DNA of 64,000 nt from Phycisphaerales bacterium (GTDB taxonomy: Bacteria; Planctomycetota; Phycisphaerae; UBA1845; Fen-1342), in NCBI GenBank assembly GCA_016710275.1, contig JADJXS010000001.1:2170001-2234000 (forward strand), read 5' to 3'. The notes beneath the pieces were generated by a model. The model saw only the letters and a list, made by a program, of their open reading frames with translations, was not told the DNA's origin and made no database searches. Below are positions 26,976 to 35,703 of the stretch, in pieces. The position numbers and the translations under genes were made by a program. The first letter of the stretch is position 1; every line of letters starts with the position of its first letter.

Positions 26976-29128
26976 GTCGCGCCGCCGCCTGGCTCATCGG
27001 GCAGGCCGCCGCGCTCGCCATCTGCCTGACCTATGCGCTGTACGTCGGCCCGGTGGGCTTCTTCTGGGATTCGCACACGCTGGTCGATCGCGCCCGGCAC
27101 CTGGTCGAGCGCGGCACGCTCGACATCAACAATCACCCCACCAGCATCGCCCCGCCGCTTTACTCGGTGCTCATTTCGCCGGCGCTGCTGAACGATGATC
27201 CCGCCGCAGCGCTGCGCGGGATCGTGGCGATCAACGCGATCCTGCTGGCGCTGAGCTTCCTGCCGCTGTACGGCTGGCTGCGCAGCTACTCGCGCCTGCC
27301 GCCGACCGCGGCCGCGGCCTGGGCCGTCGCCGTGACGGTCGCTCCGTTCGCGCTGACCTATGCGCCGTTCCTGATGACCGAGGCGGCGTATTACCCGATC
27401 TTCTACGCGGCCTGCCTGGCCTTCTCGCGCGCCCAGGCACGGCCCACGCTGCTGAGGTTCGCCGTCGTCGGCCTGATTCTCGGGGCGGCCTGCCTCACCC
27501 GCGACGCCGCCCGCGCGCTGCTGCTGGCCGCCGCCCCGATCGCCGCGCTGCACGCCATCGGCCTGTGGCGAACGCCCCGCGCTGCGCTGCACACGGCGAT
27601 GCGCTACGCGCTGCTGGCCGGGGCGACGCTCCTGATGCTGACCGGCTGGAGCTGGTTTCAAACGCACCACGTGCGGTTCAACAGCGGAACGGGCGGCTTG
27701 TGGAGCGGCGTGGTGGTTTTGTTCGGCGACGCCGACGACCTGCAATTGCACGCGATCTGGCTGCTGAACTGCGGCGCCTACTTGCTGCTCGCGCCGCTGG
27801 CGCCGGCGGCGCTGCTGGTGGCCGGCCTGCTGTGCGCGCGGCCGCGGACGGTCTTGTCCGATCGAACGGCCGGGTGGCTGATGCTGGCGATGCTCATCAG
27901 CGCGGGCGTCGCGGTGCTGCTGATGCCGGGGAGCTGGGGCGGGCCGACGCTGACGTGGAATCGTTATGTCGCGCCCTTCGTGGGCGTCTGGTTTCCGATC
28001 CTGCTGCGGCATCGGCGCAGGGTCACGGCGGCCCCGGCGCTGTTGGCGGCGGCGCTGGCGGTGGTTTTGGCGCTGCTCGGGAACCCGGCCCGGCTCGATT
28101 GCCACTTCCCGGATTCTCTCACGCCGCTGCTCACGCGACTCAACCCGGCCATGCCGGCCGGGTGGATCAACGCCGGCGCAGCGGCGGCGCTGGCGGCCGG
28201 CTGCCTGCTGACGTGGCGCCTGCGGCGGCGCGGGCACGTCGTCCTGCTGGTGATGCTGGCGGCGGCCTCGACGTGGGTCGGGCGCGAAAACGCCCGCAAC
28301 TGGCGCGGCAACGTGCACAACCTCCGCGACGTGCAGGGCGTCGGGCCGCTGTTGCATGAGGCGCTGCGGCGTGATCCCGCGGCGTCGGCCTACTTCGACC
28401 CCAAGGCTTCGGACACGGACGTCTTCGCGCTGGGGCGGGCGCTGCTGTTCGTGAACCGCTCCATTCCGCCGCTGAACCGCGTTTCGCTCTACCGCGCTGC
28501 GACCGAGCGGCGCTTCGATCAGACCGTGTACTACCTCTCCGACTTCGCGCTGCCCGATGCGCAGGTGCTGGGTTGCGACCGCGAGGCGATTTTTCTATCC
28601 GCGCTGCCGCCGCACACCGGCTCGATCGCTCCGGGGATCACCGACGCCGAGCTGCGCGAGCTGCTCGTGACGCCTGCCCCGCCGCCGCACTTCACCGCCT
28701 CGGCGATGGAGGGAGCGGCGATTCGCGCGATCCGGCGCGGGGTGGCGGTGCACTTCGAGCCGTATGGGGAGGGTTTTGCGATCTGGCTGGGGAGCGCTGC
28801 GGCCGGCGGCCTGACACTCTTCATCGAGAGTGACCGCGAGGTGCGCGGCACGCTGGAGCTGGACATTGCGTTGATCGGCCCGTCGGCTCCGATTCCCTGC
28901 CCGATCGAGGTGCAGCGGCTGCCCGCCATCAGCGCAGCGAGCGTTGCGGCGCCCGAGCCTTGGCGCGGCAGCGTCGCGGCTGCGGGCGTGATCGACTGCC
29001 CGATCGATCTGGCCGTCGGCCTCACCCGGCTGCAGGTGCGGTTGCCGACCGCCGCCGGTGCGGGCCGCGCGGGCGACGACCCGCGCGAGCTGATGCTGCT
29101 GCTGCGCGGGGTGCATTTGCGCCCGTGA
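26972..29128 (+). CDS. Polytopic membrane glycosyltransferase (GT39/ArnT-like)
   Basis: A 718-residue protein: about eleven to twelve hydrophobic helices in the first 480 residues, then a soluble C-terminal half of about 240. The first outer loop has GFFWDSHTLVDRARH with an acidic residue where GT-C enzymes keep their catalytic Asp, and LTRDAARALL follows. This fits GT-C transferases that use a polyprenyl-phosphate sugar outside the membrane, the donor the upstream GT2 would supply. Starts with GTG overlapping the previous stop. The exact family is uncertain; the soluble half is not recognised. Confidence 0.72.
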   Translation: MSRAAAWLIGQAAALAICLTYALYVGPVGFFWDSHTLVDRARHLVERGTLDINNHPTSIAPPLYSVLISPALLNDDPAAALRGIVAINAILLALSFLPLYGWLRSYSRLPPTAAAAWAVAVTVAPFALTYAPFLMTEAAYYPIFYAACLAFSRAQARPTLLRFAVVGLILGAACLTRDAARALLLAAAPIAALHAIGLWRTPRAALHTAMRYALLAGATLLMLTGWSWFQTHHVRFNSGTGGLWSGVVVLFGDADDLQLHAIWLLNCGAYLLLAPLAPAALLVAGLLCARPRTVLSDRTAGWLMLAMLISAGVAVLLMPGSWGGPTLTWNRYVAPFVGVWFPILLRHRRRVTAAPALLAAALAVVLALLGNPARLDCHFPDSLTPLLTRLNPAMPAGWINAGAAAALAAGCLLTWRLRRRGHVVLLVMLAAASTWVGRENARNWRGNVHNLRDVQGVGPLLHEALRRDPAASAYFDPKASDTDVFALGRALLFVNRSIPPLNRVSLYRAATERRFDQTVYYLSDFALPDAQVLGCDREAIFLSALPPHTGSIAPGITDAELRELLVTPAPPPHFTASAMEGAAIRAIRRGVAVHFEPYGEGFAIWLGSAAAGGLTLFIESDREVRGTLELDIALIGPSAPIPCPIEVQRLPAISAASVAAPEPWRGSVAAAGVIDCPIDLAVGLTRLQVRLPTAAGAGRAGDDPRELMLLLRGVHLRP

Positions 29129-29161
29129 GCACACGTCAGCAGCCGCCCCTCCGCGGCTATC

Positions 29162-29974
29162 ATGTCGGTCATGAGCCGTCTGCGTATTTCGCTGATCACG
29201 CCCTCGTTCAATCACGCCCGCTTCATCGGGCGGACGATCGACAGCGTTCTTTCTCAGCGGGGCGATTTCGAGCTGGACTACCGCATCCTCGACGGCGCCA
29301 GCACCGACGGAACGCTCGACATCCTCCGCTCGTACGGTGATCGCGTGACGTTTGTCAGCGCCCCGGACGACGGGCAGGTCGATGCCATCAATCGCGGGTT
29401 GAAGTCGGCTGAGGGCGACGTCGTCGGCTGGCTCAACTCGGATGACGTGCTCAAGCCCGGGGCGCTGCAGCGCGTCGCGACGGCGTTTCGAGAACATCCG
29501 CAGTGCGACTGGCTGCACGGCGACTGCGACGTGATCGACGCCGACGACCGCGAGATCCGCCGCTGGGTCTCCGCCTACAAGCGCTTCTTCGCCAAGCGCT
29601 ACAGCTACCGCAGCCTGTTGCGTCGCAACTTCATCAGCCAGATGACCGTCTTCTGGCGGCGGCGGCTGATGGACGAGGTCGGCGTGCTGGACCCGGGGTT
29701 GAAGCTGGCGTTTGACTATGAGCTGTGGCTGCGCTTCGCGCAGCGCAGCAGCCCGCTGTACATCCCGGAGCGGCTGGCGTCCTTCCGCTGGTACGAGACC
29801 AGCAAGAGCGGCGCGAACTTTTCGCGCCAGTTCATCGAGGATGAGCTGATCGCCCGCCGCCACGGCGTGCGCAGCCCGGGAGCGCGGCTCGTGAAGCGCG
29901 TCAACAACGTGCTGACGGTTGCGATTTACAACGCGCTGGCCCTGGCCCGCCGGCTGCGGCCGGGGCGGAGCTGA
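29162..29974 (+). CDS. GT2 family glycosyltransferase
   Basis: A 270-residue inverting GT-A transferase. It begins ISLITPSFNHARFIGRTIDS, with ILDGASTDGT for nucleotide binding and GWLNSDDVLKPGAL holding the DxD-like metal site. FDYELWLRFAQ marks the end of the catalytic domain. The upstream ATG (29162) and ATG 29171 are both possible. It follows the polytopic transferase by 33 bp, so it is probably in the same operon. Likely builds a surface polysaccharide; the donor is unknown. Confidence 0.85.
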   Translation: MSVMSRLRISLITPSFNHARFIGRTIDSVLSQRGDFELDYRILDGASTDGTLDILRSYGDRVTFVSAPDDGQVDAINRGLKSAEGDVVGWLNSDDVLKPGALQRVATAFREHPQCDWLHGDCDVIDADDREIRRWVSAYKRFFAKRYSYRSLLRRNFISQMTVFWRRRLMDEVGVLDPGLKLAFDYELWLRFAQRSSPLYIPERLASFRWYETSKSGANFSRQFIEDELIARRHGVRSPGARLVKRVNNVLTVAIYNALALARRLRPGRS

Positions 29975-30025
29975 GGCGGCCGAGCGACCCGCCCTGGCGC
30001 GCGGCGCGGCGCGGTATGCTCCGGC

Positions 30026-30403
30026 ATGAGCACCGCCCTCCAGACCATTTTGCTCCTCGTGGGTTCCAACCTGTTCATGATCATCGCGTGGTACGGCCAC
30101 CTGAAGTTTGCGCCGGCCTCGTGGTCGCCGCTGCTGATCATCGCGGTGGCGTGGCTGATCGCGCTGCCGGAGTACATCCTGCAGGTGCCGGCCAATCGTC
30201 TCGGCAGCAACTACTTCGGCGGGCCGTTCACGACGGCCCAGTTGAAGATCATTCAGGAGGTGATCAACATCCTGATCTTCACCGGCTTCACGGTGTTTGT
30301 TCTCAAGGACAGGCTGCGCACCACGGACATCATCGCGCTGGCGCTGATTGTCGCCGCGGTGGCGGTGTCGTCGCTGGGCGGGCGCTTCGGCGAGCGGCAT
30401 TGA
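30026..30403 (+). CDS. DUF486 / DMT-family membrane protein
   Basis: A 125-residue protein with four hydrophobic helices. The phrases WYGHLKF, ALPEYILQVPANRLG, FGGPFTTAQLKIIQE and LALIVAAVAVS are characteristic of the DUF486 family, a small member of the drug/metabolite transporter superfamily. These are thought to work as dimers but no substrate is established. It is the last gene before a long repeat-filled convergent gap. Confidence 0.85.
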   Translation: MSTALQTILLLVGSNLFMIIAWYGHLKFAPASWSPLLIIAVAWLIALPEYILQVPANRLGSNYFGGPFTTAQLKIIQEVINILIFTGFTVFVLKDRLRTTDIIALALIVAAVAVSSLGGRFGERH

Positions 30404-30525
30404 GGCCGGTGGCGGCCCGCGCCGTCCGCTTGACGAGCCGAGGGTGGCGTGCTCGGTGACATGCCCGGTGGCATGCTTTCGCTGTACTCCGCGTAAGCAT
30501 GTCTTCGCCCGTCGCGCGTTGGGTG

Positions 30526-30615
30526 GCATGCTTTCGCGGTACTCCGCGTAAGCATGCAGCGCGTCGTGGCACCGCCCTTCCGGGCGGTGCAGCGCATCGG
30601 GCGGAAGCCCGATGC
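30526..30615 (-). repeat. Composite palindrome unit A-B2-B1, inverted
   Basis: Family A at 30526-30557, B2 at 30570-30590 and B1 at 30594-30615: the mirror order of the other units, so this copy is inverted as a block. A family C hairpin follows at 30624-30647. Confidence 0.85.
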
Positions 30616-30958
30616 CACGTGCCATGCCGACGGCTTTGCGTCGGCATGTCTTCGCCCGCACCCTCTCCCTCCGCGCTCTCTGCGCCTCTGCGAGAAACCG
30701 CATTCACGCGCTGCCTGTCATGCCTGTCGCCGGCTCAGCGCCGCCGCGCACTCCGCGCGGATTCTGCCCGGTGTGCGACGGAAACGGCCCGCATTGCATC
30801 TGAACGTGGCCAGGCACTCGCGGACCGTGGCCCAGCTCTCTCGGAACGTGAACTATCTGCGCTGAATCGTGCCCGACGACTGCCGGGAGGTGCGCGAGTA
30901 CTGCGCCAACTCTTGCGAGTCGCGCCGGAATTGCTCGGAATCCTGCCGGAACGGCCAT

Positions 30959-31060
30959 GAAAACTCCGAGAACTCCATGGATAACTGCCAGAACTCCATG
31001 GAAAACTCCGAGAACTCCATGGAAAACTCCGAGAACTCCATGGAAAACTGCGTGAATTTA
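30959..31060. repeat. 21-bp tandem repeat, about 4.7 copies
   Basis: Consensus GAAAACTCCGAGAACTCCATG, units at 30959, 30980 (variant), 31001, 31022 and 31043 (partial). It is the most A-rich stretch in the area. A 72-codon frame across it (30869-31087) would read as Asn-Ser-Met-Glu repeats, but it has no ribosome site and looks incidental. Confidence 0.85.
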
Positions 31061-31254
31061 TACACTTCTCACAAAATAATTCCGTGATTTCGCGCCACGC
31101 TACACAAGTCTTCGCCGCCGCGGACCGATGTCACGCCTGGGGCAAGCCCCCACCAGCGACGCCAGCGCATCCGCCAGCATGATACCCAACGCGGGCGGCC
31201 CTTCGAATGCATGCTTACGCTGAGTACAGCGAAAGCATGCCACCCGACAAGAGT

Positions 31255-31320
31255 TCTCGCAGAGAGCGCAGAGAGCGCGGAGAGCGCGGAAGGCGCGGAG
31301 AGCGCGGAGAGCGAGAGCGT
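31255..31320. repeat. 9-bp-period GCGGAGAGC tandem repeat
   Basis: Seven or so units of GCAGAGAGC / GCGGAGAGC. Related runs are at 24495-24535 and, inverted, at 24816-24900 and 30660-30702. These CTCTGCG-type runs are always next to family A or C palindromes here. Confidence 0.75.
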
Positions 31321-31407
31321 GGAAGCGCCGGGCGCTCGCGGTCGCGTCAAAGACGCATGGCGACGCAATGCCGTCGCCATGGCACCCAACGCGCGGCATG
31401 GCATGTG

Positions 31408-31497
31408 GCATCGGGCTTCCGCCCGATGCACTGCACCGCCCGGAAGGGCGGTGCCACGACGCGCTGCATGCTTACGCGGAGTACCGCGAAAGCATGC
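31408..31497 (+). repeat. Composite palindrome unit B1-B2-A
   Basis: B1 at 31408-31429, B2 at 31433-31453, A at 31466-31497, the same spacing as at 24179-24268. It lies 66 bp from the end of the PhoD-like gene. Confidence 0.85.
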
Positions 31498-31563
31498 CAC
31501 CGTGCACGCCGCCCAGCGCGGCAGGGCACCCAAGGCGCGGCATGGCACCGTGCATAGCATCCG

Positions 31564-33309
31564 TCAATTGCGGCGGCGCGGGCGCAGCAGCGCCAGCGGC
31601 GCGAGCGCCAGCATCGGCAGCAGGAAGCAGGGCGGCGGCGGCGGTGCATCCACCCGCGCCGCGTAATACTCAGTCACCGCCGAGCCGCCCTCGGCCAGCA
31701 GATCCGGCGCAGCGCCGCCCTCGGCCAGCAGATCCGGCGCCGCGCCGCGCAGGCGAAACGACACGTCACCCGCGGCACTGACTTCGATCACGGCATAGCC
31801 CACGCGATTGGGTTCCACCAGTTGCAGCCGGTTGGCGGAGGTGATCAGCGCCGCGAAGGCCGCCTCGGCGAAGCCGGCGAAGACGCCCGCGCGCGGCGCG
31901 CCGATCAACCCGGAAACGACTTCGTCGGCGCTTTGCCGCGCGGTCTCGTTGCCGATCGGGCCGACGATCAGCTCGGGGATCGCGACGCGGCCGCGCAGGC
32001 CGTAGTCGGGGCGCTGGCGGCGGAAGAAGTGCGTCACGTCGGGGTTGTAGAGATTGGCGTGAATGTCGGTGGTCAGGATCACGACGCCGCGGATGGCATG
32101 CGAATCGATGAAGTGCAGGATGGTGCGGCGCTCGCGGTCATATCCGTCCCAGCGGTCGTAGGGGGCGACGCCGAGGTAGGTCATCGGCACGTTGTTCACG
32201 ATGAACTTCACGCGCGCGGTGGAATTGCGCAGCCCCGTCAGCAGCCAGTCCAGCTGCGCAGCGCCGAGCATCGTTCGCGGATCATCGAGCGCATCAGCGC
32301 AGTCGCCGTCCCGCAGCAGCGGACCGCCGACGAACCCCTGCGGGTCCACCGCCGCGCCGCAATCGGCCGCCGCCGACGGCTCGCGATACTGCCGGCCGTC
32401 GAGCAGAAAGAACTCGACCGTGGAGCCGAATCGCACGCTGCGCCAGGTGCGGAAGGGGTCGGCGGGATCGCCGGCGGAGGAGATCGGCAGATACTCGAAG
32501 AATGCCCGGTAGGCTTCGTCGCGGCGGGTGCGCGGCAGGCGCGGGTCCGCGCCGGCGTAGTCGTTGAACACCTCGTGATCGTCCCAGCCGACGAGCACCG
32601 GCAGCGCCGCCAGCGCCGACTGCACGGCCGAGTCGCCGAGCATCTGGGCGTACTTGCGGCGGTAATCGTCGAGCGTCTGCGCGACGCCCAGCCCGCCGGC
32701 GGGCACGTCGGCGTAGATCGTGTCGCCGAACCACAGGAAGAGGTCGGCCTCCTCGCGGGCGACGGCGTCGAAGGCGATCATCGGGGCGCTGGCGTAGTTC
32801 GAGTCGCCGGAGAAGATGAACCGCAGCGGGGCGGCCGCGTCGGGCGGCGGGGCGGTGCGAAAGGTGCCGACGCGGCTGCGGCGCGAATCGGCCTCGACCG
32901 CGAAGTCGTACCAGTAGCGCGTCTGCGGCGACAGGCCGTCCACCGGCTCGGAGACGGTGCGGTCGCGATCCGCGCTGCTGGTGACGCTGCGCGTGAGCAC
33001 GACGTCGGTGAAGTCGGCGTCGCGCGCGACGCGCAGCGTGAGCGGACCCTCGACGGGGGAGCGCGTCCAGAGGATGGCCGCGTTGTGCATCACGTCGCCG
33101 CTGGCGACGCCGGCATCGAACCCTTGAGCGTAAAGCGGCAGAGCGCAACAGGCGGCGACAAGAGCCGCCGGAATGGCGCAATGCGGCGCCATGGAGCACA
33201 ATCGGCGCTGCGTTCGCATCCGCCGCGGCCGATCGCTCAGCGCCGGCCGGGAGTCGCGGCGGAGATCGAGCGAGCGGGCGTGTTGCGAAATGATCGAGGC
33301 GGGGGTCAT
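31564..33309 (-). CDS. PhoD-like alkaline phosphatase/phosphodiesterase, exported
   Basis: A metallophosphoesterase of the PhoD family, cleaving phosphate mono- or diesters outside the cytoplasm. After a signal peptide (PAALVAACCALPLYAQ) comes the PhoD N-terminal Fn3-like domain (FDAGVASGDV, AILWTRSP). The catalytic core shows FSGDSNY, FLWFGDTIYAD, VGWDDHEVFNDY, FLLDGRQYR and LTTDIHAN. The C-terminus has a 10-residue block (GAAPDLLAEG) in two copies, then a Cys, a hydrophobic stretch and an Arg-rich end, which looks like a surface-sorting tail. I chose ATG 33309, preceded by GGAG. Ends in the repeat region. Confidence 0.85.
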   Translation of the reverse strand: MTPASIISQHARSLDLRRDSRPALSDRPRRMRTQRRLCSMAPHCAIPAALVAACCALPLYAQGFDAGVASGDVMHNAAILWTRSPVEGPLTLRVARDADFTDVVLTRSVTSSADRDRTVSEPVDGLSPQTRYWYDFAVEADSRRSRVGTFRTAPPPDAAAPLRFIFSGDSNYASAPMIAFDAVAREEADLFLWFGDTIYADVPAGGLGVAQTLDDYRRKYAQMLGDSAVQSALAALPVLVGWDDHEVFNDYAGADPRLPRTRRDEAYRAFFEYLPISSAGDPADPFRTWRSVRFGSTVEFFLLDGRQYREPSAAADCGAAVDPQGFVGGPLLRDGDCADALDDPRTMLGAAQLDWLLTGLRNSTARVKFIVNNVPMTYLGVAPYDRWDGYDRERRTILHFIDSHAIRGVVILTTDIHANLYNPDVTHFFRRQRPDYGLRGRVAIPELIVGPIGNETARQSADEVVSGLIGAPRAGVFAGFAEAAFAALITSANRLQLVEPNRVGYAVIEVSAAGDVSFRLRGAAPDLLAEGGAAPDLLAEGGSAVTEYYAARVDAPPPPPCFLLPMLALAPLALLRPRRRN

Positions 33310-33463
33310 GGGCGCTCCGGGATGGTCGATTCGGATGGCTCCATTCCGGGATGCTCGAATCCGTGGAACCTTGTCGCGGAATGGAGGATTCCGGCGGGTA
33401 CTGTAACCGTGGCGGCGGGGGCCGCCCAATGAGCGACCCTATCGGCGCTGCGCTGCGCTTATC

Positions 33464-35128
33464 ATGCCCGCCGTCATGAACGAGCGGCGCTCGGTACTTT
33501 CCTCGGCCCGGCGGATTGCCGCGTGCACGCTGGCGTCGCGGATCACGGGGATGGTGCGCGACGTGCTGCTGGCGCAGACGTTCGCGCTGTCGTGGGTTCA
33601 GGACGCCTTCTCGTACGCCTTCACGATTCCAAATCTGTTCCGCCGGCTGTTCGGGGAGGGCGGGCTGGCGCCGGTGTTCGTGCCGCGCTTCACGCGAGCG
33701 TTGGAGCAGGAGGGCCGCGCGTCCGCGGTGCGGCTGTTTCATCGGGCGCTGGCGATGCTGACGGTGACGCTGGTCGCGGTGGTCATGCTGCTGGAGGTTG
33801 TGATTCTGGGAGTGTGGGCGTGGGGCGGCGGGGGGGAGGAAAGCGCAGCGCGCGGGCTGCTGCTGGGGCTGTCGGCGCTGACGCTGCCGTTCATGATCAG
33901 CATCTGCGTGCTGTCGTTGCTGGCCGCGCTGCTCAACTGCGTCGGCAGCTTCGTGCCGGCGGCGGCGGCGCCGATCGTGCTGAACCTGTTCATGATTGCG
34001 GGCATCGCGGTGGTGGGGCCGTGGCTGGGGGGCGCTGCGCCGGATCGGCAGGTGTACTGGGTGGCGGCGATGGTGCTGGCCGGCGGCGCGGCGCAGGTGC
34101 TGCTGCTGCTGCCGGTGCTGCGGCGTCACGGCGTGCCGATCGGCTGGGAGTGGGCGCCGCGCGATCCGGCGGTGGCCGGGATGATGAAGATGATGGCGCC
34201 GGTTGCGCTGGGGCAATCGGTGCTGGCGCTGGGAGTGTTCATCGACAGCCAGCTTTGCGTGCTGCTGACCCGCACGGCGGGCGGCGCGGCGGGGTTTGAG
34301 TGGTTCGGGGCGCAGGTGAATTACCCGCTGGAGGAGGGGGCGCTGTCGGCCTTGAGCATCGCGCAGCGGCTGTATCAGTTTCCGCTGGGCGTGCTGGTGA
34401 TCTCGATTGCGACGGCGGCGCTGCCGGCGTTCTCGCGACACGCGGTGCGCGAGGATTGGCGCGCCTGGGGCGGCGAGGTGCGGCAACTGCTGCGGATGGC
34501 GATTTTCGAGGGGCTGCTGGCGGGCGCGATGATGGTGGCGATGGCGCCGCAGCTCATCCGCCTGCTGTTCGAGTATCGCAATTTCGACGCGGCGGACACG
34601 CAACGAACGGCCGTGGTGCTGGCGTGGTATGGGCTGGGGATGTGGGCGTTCTGCGCGCAGCACATCGTCTCCCGGGCGTTCTACAGCCTGGGCGACGCGG
34701 TAACGCCGCTGCGGATCAGTGCGGCGGTGCTGCCGCTGAACGTGCTGCTGAGCCTGTCGCTGGTCTGGGTTCCCGGGTTGCGCGAAGCGGGGCTGGCGGT
34801 GTCGTCGGTCATTTCGTTCGGGTTGGCGGCGGCGGTCGGCGTCGTGCTGCTGGCGCGACGGCGGCGCGACGCGCGAATCGGCGACGGACTGACCGGCGCG
34901 CTGCTGCGAATGATCGCGTGCGCAGCGGCGGCGGGCGGAGCGGTCTGGGCGCTGGCGCCGGCGGCGGCTCGCTGGTCGGAAGCGGCGCTGGGGGCGGGGG
35001 TGTGGGGGCGCTGTGCGGAGACGTTCGGGCTGCTGGCGGCGGGGGGGCTGGTGTACCTGGCGGCGGCGATGGTCCTGCGACTGGATGAAGCGGCACGACT
35101 GATGCGGATGGGGCGACGGGCGCGGTAA
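33464..35128 (+). CDS. murJ: Lipid II flippase MurJ
   Basis: A 554-residue MOP-superfamily protein with about fourteen hydrophobic helices, the size and topology of MurJ (MviN), which flips lipid II across the inner membrane for cell-wall synthesis. The N-terminus has the typical ASRITGMVRDVLLAQTFA and the loop FTIPNLFRRLFGEGGLAPVFVP that defines the family. ATG 33464 and ATG 33476 are both possible. Divergent from the PhoD-like gene. Murein precursor flipping plus murD in the same window indicates peptidoglycan synthesis. Confidence 0.92.
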   Translation: MPAVMNERRSVLSSARRIAACTLASRITGMVRDVLLAQTFALSWVQDAFSYAFTIPNLFRRLFGEGGLAPVFVPRFTRALEQEGRASAVRLFHRALAMLTVTLVAVVMLLEVVILGVWAWGGGGEESAARGLLLGLSALTLPFMISICVLSLLAALLNCVGSFVPAAAAPIVLNLFMIAGIAVVGPWLGGAAPDRQVYWVAAMVLAGGAAQVLLLLPVLRRHGVPIGWEWAPRDPAVAGMMKMMAPVALGQSVLALGVFIDSQLCVLLTRTAGGAAGFEWFGAQVNYPLEEGALSALSIAQRLYQFPLGVLVISIATAALPAFSRHAVREDWRAWGGEVRQLLRMAIFEGLLAGAMMVAMAPQLIRLLFEYRNFDAADTQRTAVVLAWYGLGMWAFCAQHIVSRAFYSLGDAVTPLRISAAVLPLNVLLSLSLVWVPGLREAGLAVSSVISFGLAAAVGVVLLARRRRDARIGDGLTGALLRMIACAAAAGGAVWALAPAAARWSEAALGAGVWGRCAETFGLLAAGGLVYLAAAMVLRLDEAARLMRMGRRAR

Positions 35129-35157
35129 GCCCGGGGTGCCGAAGAGGCGAGCGGGCG

Positions 35158-35556
35158 CTATGCGCCGGGTTGCGAGATTGACATCAGGCGGGTGCGGGCG
35201 TCGCCGACGCTTTCGATTCGCAGGCCGAAGTGCTCGCCGACGCGGACGGCCGTGCCGGTGCCGACGACGTGATTGTTGATCATCAGGTCGAGCGGTTCTT
35301 CGACGGGCTTGTCGAGTCGCACGATCGAGCCGTTGGCCATGCGGCGGACATCGGCGAGCGGCATTCGCGTCTGCGCGAGCCGGGCGATGACGGGGACGCG
35401 AATCTGAAGCAGTCGGCCGATGCGGGCGGCTTCCGGCGATCCGTTCGGCACAGCGCTGGCGGCGACGCGCGGAGCGCCTGCAACGCCGCTGCTTTCCTGC
35501 GGCGCGGATGGGGCGGCGCGGGCTGCCGGCGCGGAGGCTGTTTCAACGGCGGCCAA
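35158..35556 (-). CDS. fliN: FliN-type flagellar switch protein
   Basis: A 132-residue protein. About 45 Ala/Pro-rich residues precede a C-terminal SpoA domain (LLQIRVPVIARLAQTRMPLADV, GSIVRLDKPVEEPLDLMINN, GEHFGLRI), the FliN signature of the flagellar C-ring. No ATG precedes the domain. The TTG at 35556 follows an in-frame TGA directly and has GCAGGAG about 10 nt upstream, so I take it as the start. No other flagellar gene is nearby. It could also be a type III secretion SctQ-like protein. Confidence 0.82.
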   Translation of the reverse strand: MAAVETASAPAARAAPSAPQESSGVAGAPRVAASAVPNGSPEAARIGRLLQIRVPVIARLAQTRMPLADVRRMANGSIVRLDKPVEEPLDLMINNHVVGTGTAVRVGEHFGLRIESVGDARTRLMSISQPGA

Positions 35557-35703
35557 TCAGGCGGCTCCTGCGGCCGCCCCGGCGTCACGGGGGCGGGCGA
35601 TGCATTCGGTCGTATCATCGGCTGTTCGGGGGAAGCGGGTTTGGCGGGCGGGTGCAACGTGCGCAGGCAAGCGGCAACGCAGCACAGCGGCGTCGAGTCC
35701 GCG

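Larger units (their letters stand above)
30404..31563. other. 1.16-kb repeat region between convergent genes
   Basis: No supported gene. In order: family A palindrome (30471-30501), inverted composite A-B2-B1 (30526-30615), family C hairpin (30624-30647), CTCTGCGC-type repeats (30660-30702), a degenerate GGAA/CCGG stretch, a 21-bp tandem array (30959-31060), palindrome A (31209-31240), 9-bp tandem GCGGAGAGC array (31255-31320), family C hairpin (31357-31380) and a composite B1-B2-A unit (31408-31497). Confidence 0.7.

Noticed and set aside
28595..30703. 702-codon leftward frame across three rightward genes and a repeat block
   Set aside because: It overlaps clear glycosyltransferase genes and has no domain; a GC-rich shadow.
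30869..31087. 72-residue repeat protein
   Set aside because: The start has no ribosome site and the frame simply follows from a 21-bp repeat.
32294..34663. 789-codon leftward frame across the PhoD and MurJ genes
   Set aside because: Spans two recognised genes on both strands and is compositionally a shadow.
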